Source: DYCT01 sp051875715 (lineage in GTDB: Bacteria; Bacteroidota; Bacteroidia; Bacteroidales; Bacteroidaceae). Taken from it: a DNA stretch of 18,629 nt. The notes beneath the pieces are model-generated. The model searched no databases. It had not been told where the DNA came from and saw only the letters and a list, made by a program, of their open reading frames with translations. The stretch is taken from assembly GCA_051875715.1 (NCBI GenBank), contig JBJEHD010000029.1, positions 1 through 18,629 on the forward strand, given 5' to 3'. Of this stretch, positions 15,669 to 18,629 are shown piece by piece (the stretch's first letter is position 1; every line of letters starts with the position of its first letter). The position numbers were made by a program, and so were the translations under genes.

Positions 15669-16904
15669 TCATCGCCGGCTGCTTCCGCGCGAACTGCCTC
15701 CGCCCGATGAATGGGACGAGCCTCCTCCGCCAAAGCCACCCCTGCTGACCGACGACCCGCCGGAAGAGTAACTGCCGCGCGATGACGAAGACCCTCGGTT
15801 GTTACTGCCGCTACGGGTCGACGATTCGGCCGGCGTGTATGCACCCGAACTCCTACGAGTGGACGATGGGCGGGCGGTTGTTCCCTCCGAACGGCTGCTG
15901 CCAGCCCGGTTGTAAGACGACGAGCGATTGGTCCCGCCTGTACGCGTTGTACTGCCCGGTCGTCCGTAATTGCCGTTTGTCCGGTCTTGAATGGTACTTC
16001 TCGCACCCGTGCGCACCGTCTGGTTGTCACCCGTACGAGGCATCTGAGTCCGCGTGCCTACCACCCTTCCGGCTCCAGCCCGGACCGTCTCGCCACGCAC
16101 ATATCCGTCCGTACGCGATGAGGCCGAAGCTCGTCCCGTTGCAGGTCGTACAGCCGTGGCGCGACTGCTGTATCCGCCGTGCGAACCCACTGCAGGACGT
16201 CCGTTGTAATAGACCGGCCGAGCAGCATAACCGCCGTGCCACGGATCGCACCAGCCGTGATGTCCGCACCAGCCTCCCCAGCCGGGATAAGGATAGGGAT
16301 GGCATCCGTAATAACCCCAATAGGCAGAATAGTAGGGGAAGCCCCACGTGACGCCGAACGAGCCGAAGCGCCAATCCCACCACAACCGATTGGTATAGGT
16401 GGGGAACGCATAGGCGTAGAATCCGTCGGTATATACGTTCCAATCCCAGGAGTCCAGTCCATAGACAATGTCCCAGTAGAGCGGGCTGCTCACCGGGACG
16501 GCGAAGCGAGGATTGCGGAAGCGCACCAACCGCATGGCATATTCGTAGTCGTCCTCCGAGCCGTCGAAGTCACGCACCCATTCTCCGCTCTCATCGGCCG
16601 GATAGGCTTTTTCGCGCACCATCAACGTGTCGCCTTCCACCTCGAAGTCGTAGTCCGATGCGGAGTAACGGCGGTTGTATTCGTCCACATCGCGCTCGGC
16701 GTTTCTCCGTTCGCGCACCATCGGAGCATCCTCCTCAGGCGTCACCACCTGGACAGTGGGCGAAGCCGGACGAACGTTTTTCTTCTCCTCCACTGTCTCC
16801 TGCTTTTTCTTCTTAGGCGTATAGTACAGATCGTCGTAGTCCTGTGCCATGGCCAGGGTGCTCACGCCCAGTGCCAGCCACGCCGTCAAAATCCATTTCT
16901 TCAT
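15669..16904 (-). CDS. secreted low-complexity protein, aromatic-rich core and Ser/Gly/Arg-rich tail
   Basis: I do not recognise a named family. The 411-residue protein has a signal peptide (MKKWILTAWLALGVSTLAMA before QDYDD), then a Lys/Glu-rich charged part (about 30-50) and a part with YNRRYSASDYDFEVEGDTLM and RLVRFRNPRFAV (to about 165). Next is a segment very rich in Tyr, Trp, Gly, His and Pro (GFPYYSAYWGYYGCHPYPYP region, to about 230). The last 180 or so residues are almost only Ser, Arg, Gly and Thr and should be disordered and strongly basic. The start at 16904 has AAAGGAG 8 bases upstream and a good signal peptide; an ATG six codons earlier (16922) is possible. A TAnnTTTG promoter lies 42 bp upstream. 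Similar hypothetical proteins are common in Bacteroides. Confidence 0.75.
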   Translation of the reverse strand: MKKWILTAWLALGVSTLAMAQDYDDLYYTPKKKKQETVEEKKNVRPASPTVQVVTPEEDAPMVRERRNAERDVDEYNRRYSASDYDFEVEGDTLMVREKAYPADESGEWVRDFDGSEDDYEYAMRLVRFRNPRFAVPVSSPLYWDIVYGLDSWDWNVYTDGFYAYAFPTYTNRLWWDWRFGSFGVTWGFPYYSAYWGYYGCHPYPYPGWGGWCGHHGWCDPWHGGYAARPVYYNGRPAVGSHGGYSSRATAVRPATGRASASSRTDGYVRGETVRAGAGRVVGTRTQMPRTGDNQTVRTGARSTIQDRTNGNYGRPGSTTRTGGTNRSSSYNRAGSSRSEGTTARPSSTRRSSGAYTPAESSTRSGSNNRGSSSSRGSYSSGGSSVSRGGFGGGGSSHSSGGGSSRGSSRR

Positions 16905-16945
16905 AACGTTCACTCCTTTCATACTGAATACTTTCTTGTACCTTG

Positions 16946-16953
16946 CAAAAATA
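16946..16953 (-). promoter_or_regulatory. -7 element for the low-complexity protein gene
   Basis: On the minus strand this reads TATTTTTG, an exact match to the Bacteroides -7 consensus TAnnTTTG, 42 bp upstream of the start codon at 16904. The -33 region has only a partial match (TTGT or CTTG, 21-22 bp upstream). It overlaps the T-rich tail of a hairpin that may terminate glsA. Confidence 0.55.
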
Positions 16954-16982
16954 ACAAATCCCTTGTTCACTTCCACAAGGAA
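16947..16982 (-). terminator. possible glsA terminator overlapping the next promoter
   Basis: On the minus strand, plus-strand arms 16975-16982 and 16959-16966 form an 8-bp stem with one G-U pair around an 8-nt loop. The T-rich sequence that follows (TTTGTTATTTTT) also contains the -7 element of the downstream gene. It starts 26 bp after the glsA stop codon. The stem is short and the T tract interrupted, so confidence is moderate. Confidence 0.4.
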
Positions 16983-17008
16983 ATCCCCACAAGCCGGTAG
17001 GGAAATCT

Positions 17009-17923
17009 CTAAAAGATGGATTCTTGCGTTTCGGTGGTCAGCAGTTCCAGTGCCTTGATGCCCATCACGGAGTTTCCCTTTTTGTTGAGTCGCGGACTCC
17101 ACACCGCCACCGAGTAGTGCATCGGATGCACCGCGGCAATCCCGCCGCCCACACCGCTCTTGCCCGGCAGGCCGACCAGGTAGGAGAACTCGCCGGCCTC
17201 GTCGTAGAAGCCGCACGTCTGCATGAGGGCGTTGATGCGCTTCACCTGCGACGAAGTGAGGCAGATGTCTCCGAACTGAAACGGCCGGTTGTGCTGGGCA
17301 AACGGCAGGAAGGCCCTCGCCAGGTCCAGGCAGTTCATTTCGACCGAGCATTGCAGGCAGTAGAAACGCAGCACCTGCGCGATGTCCCCCTCGATGTTTC
17401 CATTGTACTTCAGCAGGTTGGCGATGGCAGCGTTCAGGTAGCCCGTCGCCTGCTCCGATGCGGCCACACGCTCGTTGTAGCCGATGGCGGGGTTTCCGCT
17501 CAGTTGGTGGATGAAGTCCAGGAAGTCGTCCTCGGGGTGGCGCAGATGCTTCAGCAGAATGTCGGCCATGACGATGGCCCCGGCATTGATGAAGGGATTG
17601 CGCGGGATGCCGTGCTCCACCTCCAGCTGCACCAGCGAGTTGAAGGCCGTCCCCGACGGTTCCTTGCCCACGCGTCGCCACAGTTCGTCGCCCAGAAAGT
17701 GCAGACACAACACCAGTGAGAACACCTTCGAGATGCTTTGGATGGAAAAGTTCACGTCCGCCTGCCCCAGGCGATAGGTCTCGCCCCGCAGGGTCTGGAT
17801 GCAGATGCCGAACTGGTCGGGGTTCACCTCGGCCAAGGCAGGGATGTACGCGGCTTGATTGCCCACACGGGCGTACGGTCGGATTTTCTCGAAGATATCC
17901 TCCAGGATGTGCTGATAGTCCAT
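17009..17923 (-). CDS. glsA: glutaminase A
   Basis: Hydrolyses L-glutamine to glutamate and ammonia; in enteric bacteria it supports acid resistance. The 304 residues match the serine-dependent glutaminase family, which shares a fold with beta-lactamases. Ser63 and Lys66 in NFSIQSISKVFSL form the nucleophile pair, RNPFINAGAI contains the conserved Asn113, and the C-terminal GLPGKSGVGGGIAAVHP is the family's last signature. The ATG at 17923 gives the usual N-terminus; the frame stays open to 18052 but would run through the promoter and into the upstream terminator. It has its own promoter at 17952-17983. No glutamate decarboxylase or antiporter gene lies next to it within this window. Confidence 0.96.
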   Translation of the reverse strand: MDYQHILEDIFEKIRPYARVGNQAAYIPALAEVNPDQFGICIQTLRGETYRLGQADVNFSIQSISKVFSLVLCLHFLGDELWRRVGKEPSGTAFNSLVQLEVEHGIPRNPFINAGAIVMADILLKHLRHPEDDFLDFIHQLSGNPAIGYNERVAASEQATGYLNAAIANLLKYNGNIEGDIAQVLRFYCLQCSVEMNCLDLARAFLPFAQHNRPFQFGDICLTSSQVKRINALMQTCGFYDEAGEFSYLVGLPGKSGVGGGIAAVHPMHYSVAVWSPRLNKKGNSVMGIKALELLTTETQESIF

Positions 17924-17951
17924 AGTTTGATTTGCGGTTGTTAGGTCTCCG

Positions 17952-17983
17952 CAAATATAAGGCTTTTCCCGAAAGGCAGGAAA
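17952..17983 (-). promoter_or_regulatory. Bacteroides-type promoter for glsA
   Basis: On the minus strand TATATTTG (plus-strand 17952-17959) is an exact -7 TAnnTTTG, 28 bp upstream of the glsA ATG. With a 20-bp spacer, TTTC (plus-strand 17980-17983) is a one-mismatch -33 element. It begins just downstream of the terminator of the preceding gene. Confidence 0.7.
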
Positions 17984-17990
17984 GGCGAAA

Positions 17991-18045
17991 TCAAAAAAGC
18001 AACAGCGGCAAGCCGCGTCCGAAGATGGGCTTGCCACTGTTGCTT
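17991..18045 (-). terminator. strong rho-independent terminator of the 112-residue orphan gene
   Basis: On the minus strand, plus-strand arms 18028-18045 and 17997-18014 pair over about 18 bp with a single G-U wobble. The 13-nt loop contains TC-TTCG-GA, that is, a C(UUCG)G tetraloop. A run of six T (plus-strand A run 17993-17998) begins at the stem end and continues GATTT. It lies 24 bp after the stop codon at 18070 and points only in the minus direction. Confidence 0.9.
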
Positions 18046-18069
18046 CTGCCACGAAAGAGCGTGGGTTAA

Positions 18070-18408
18070 CTATTCCTTGATGGGGAGGATATAGAAAAGA
18101 TATTTGTCTGAAAGCCAGTACTTTTCATCTAAATAAAAACCGGTACCACGTGGTTCTATCCTATACGTCTTGCAACTATAATTGGGAGTGATCCAATCAC
18201 TTGCATAATACTCCTTCTCTTGCATATAAACACTCCGTTCACACATGGGTTGAGAAAGCGGGAATAAAGGGCAAGCACGTGACCTTTCATGTGGCAAGAC
18301 ATTTATAATCTTCTTCCTTACTGAAAACAAATAACTTACAAGTATCTTCCGTTTGATTGCTAACGATTTGGAAACGAACGAAGTTCCATATTTTTCTTTG
18401 TCTTGCAT
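18070..18408 (-). CDS. hypothetical protein, AT-rich orphan
   Basis: I do not recognise this 112-residue protein. It has no signal peptide. Residues 1-40 are basic (KSLAIKRKILVSYLF, VRKKI), with a possible weak hydrophobic stretch. The second half is rich in Tyr and charged residues and ends GFYLDEKYWLSDKYLFYILP. Three Cys occur. The gene is clearly more AT-rich than its neighbours and uses rarer codons, which suggests recent acquisition or fast evolution. Evidence that it is real: a near-perfect promoter 30 bp upstream and a strong terminator directly downstream, so it forms its own transcription unit. The alternative is that the transcript is the functional product and the open frame is accidental. 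Confidence 0.55.
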   Translation of the reverse strand: MQDKEKYGTSFVSKSLAIKRKILVSYLFSVRKKIINVLPHERSRACPLFPLSQPMCERSVYMQEKEYYASDWITPNYSCKTYRIEPRGTGFYLDEKYWLSDKYLFYILPIKE

Positions 18409-18437
18409 TAAATCAAAAGAACACCTTTCTTTTTTTG

Positions 18438-18469
18438 CAAAGTTAATTCAAATTTCTCTAAACTCCAAA
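18438..18469 (-). promoter_or_regulatory. consensus Bacteroides promoter for the orphan gene
   Basis: On the minus strand TTTG (plus-strand 18466-18469) and TAACTTTG (plus-strand 18438-18445) match the -33 and -7 consensus exactly, with a 20-bp spacer. It is the best promoter in the window. Transcription would start near 18430, giving a leader of roughly 20 bases before the ATG at 18408. Confidence 0.8.
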
Positions 18470-18629
18470 ATAATACTCTGAAAAACAAAGAAAAGCACCC
18501 CAAAATATGACTTAATGAAAATGATCATTTGTAAAACGACACTATTTTGCCTCAGAATGTTACTATAGTCCACTAATTTTGCCTAATTCGCTAATTCTAT
18601 TGAAAATTTCGCCCAAAACATAGCGACTA
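18470..18629. other. AT-rich non-coding end of window
   Basis: No open frame of interest is visible here. The stretch is AT-rich and contains a 12-bp perfect palindrome at 18519-18530 and, on the plus strand, a TAATTTTG (18574-18581) that matches the -7 consensus, with TTTG 24 bp upstream (18546-18549). It may be the promoter region of a plus-strand gene beyond the window, divergent from the orphan gene. Confidence 0.4.

Noticed and set aside
16179..17000. Plus-strand open frame of 273 codons opposite the low-complexity secreted protein
   Set aside because: The minus frame has a signal peptide, ribosome binding site and promoter. The plus frame is an effect of biased composition.
15669..17954. 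A single 761-codon minus-strand protein joining the glsA region to the low-complexity gene
   Set aside because: The upstream part reads glsA in the wrong frame. The real start at 16904 has a signal peptide and its own promoter.
1..18629. CRISPR array, tRNA, rRNA, insertion sequence or phage integration site
   Set aside because: I found no spaced direct repeats, tRNA-like cloverleaf, transposase or integrase reading frame, or flanking terminal repeats.

Overview
The window is chromosomal DNA from a member of the Bacteroidales, most likely Bacteroidaceae. Three things point there. Several proteins belong to families I know mainly from Bacteroidetes: DUF3127, DUF4835, DUF4421, a Porin_10-type putative porin and a FadL-type protein of the sort often labelled hemin receptor. 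The visible promoters fit the Bacteroides consensus (TTTG at -33, TAnnTTTG at -7) and not an E. coli-type sigma-70 promoter. Clear Shine-Dalgarno sequences are nearly absent. I see no rRNA, tRNA, CRISPR array, insertion sequence or phage gene.

Layout. (1) At 55-540, minus strand, is a small SSB-like DUF3127 protein with an acidic DDLPF tail, followed by one strong and one possible terminator. (2) The 158-bp gap at 541-698 carries divergent promoters. (3) From 699 to 14018, plus strand, there is an almost gapless run of eleven genes that may be one long transcription unit. Its first half is housekeeping: dnaN (sliding clamp), a DEDDh 3'-5' exonuclease, coaBC (coenzyme A synthesis), a DUF4835 exported protein, recN (break repair) and an rlmB-type rRNA 2'-O-methyltransferase. 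Its second half is mostly cell-envelope: an exported degenerate-trypsin/TPR protein, a putative outer-membrane porin, a membrane-anchored solute-binding protein, a Gfo/Idh/MocA oxidoreductase (the only cytoplasmic member) and a DUF4421 protein. Spacings are a few bases, with ATGA overlaps at 3820-3823 and 11914-11917. (4) From 18408 down to 14039, minus strand, are an AT-rich orphan gene with its own promoter and terminator, glsA (glutaminase), a secreted low-complexity protein, and the FadL-type outer-membrane protein. The last two probably share a transcript. The two long blocks converge at 14018/14039 with only 20 bp between stop codons. (5) 18446-18629 is AT-rich non-coding DNA with promoter-like motifs and a 12-bp palindrome.

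How the genes fit together. The left part links replication and repair (SSB-like protein, clamp, exonuclease, RecN) with CoA synthesis and rRNA modification. The right part is dominated by outer-membrane and periplasmic proteins whose ligands are unknown. The points I find most worth checking are: replacement of two catalytic residues in the CoaC half of CoaBC (Asn125 to Asp, Cys158 to Ser, E. coli numbering), an A10 tract exactly at the CoaC/CoaB junction, the SSB-like tail of the DUF3127 protein, the apparent pseudoprotease fused to TPRs, and the tightly packed envelope module at 7182-14018. I did not find a clearly new defence or mobile system. All family assignments are from reading the sequence, with no database search.
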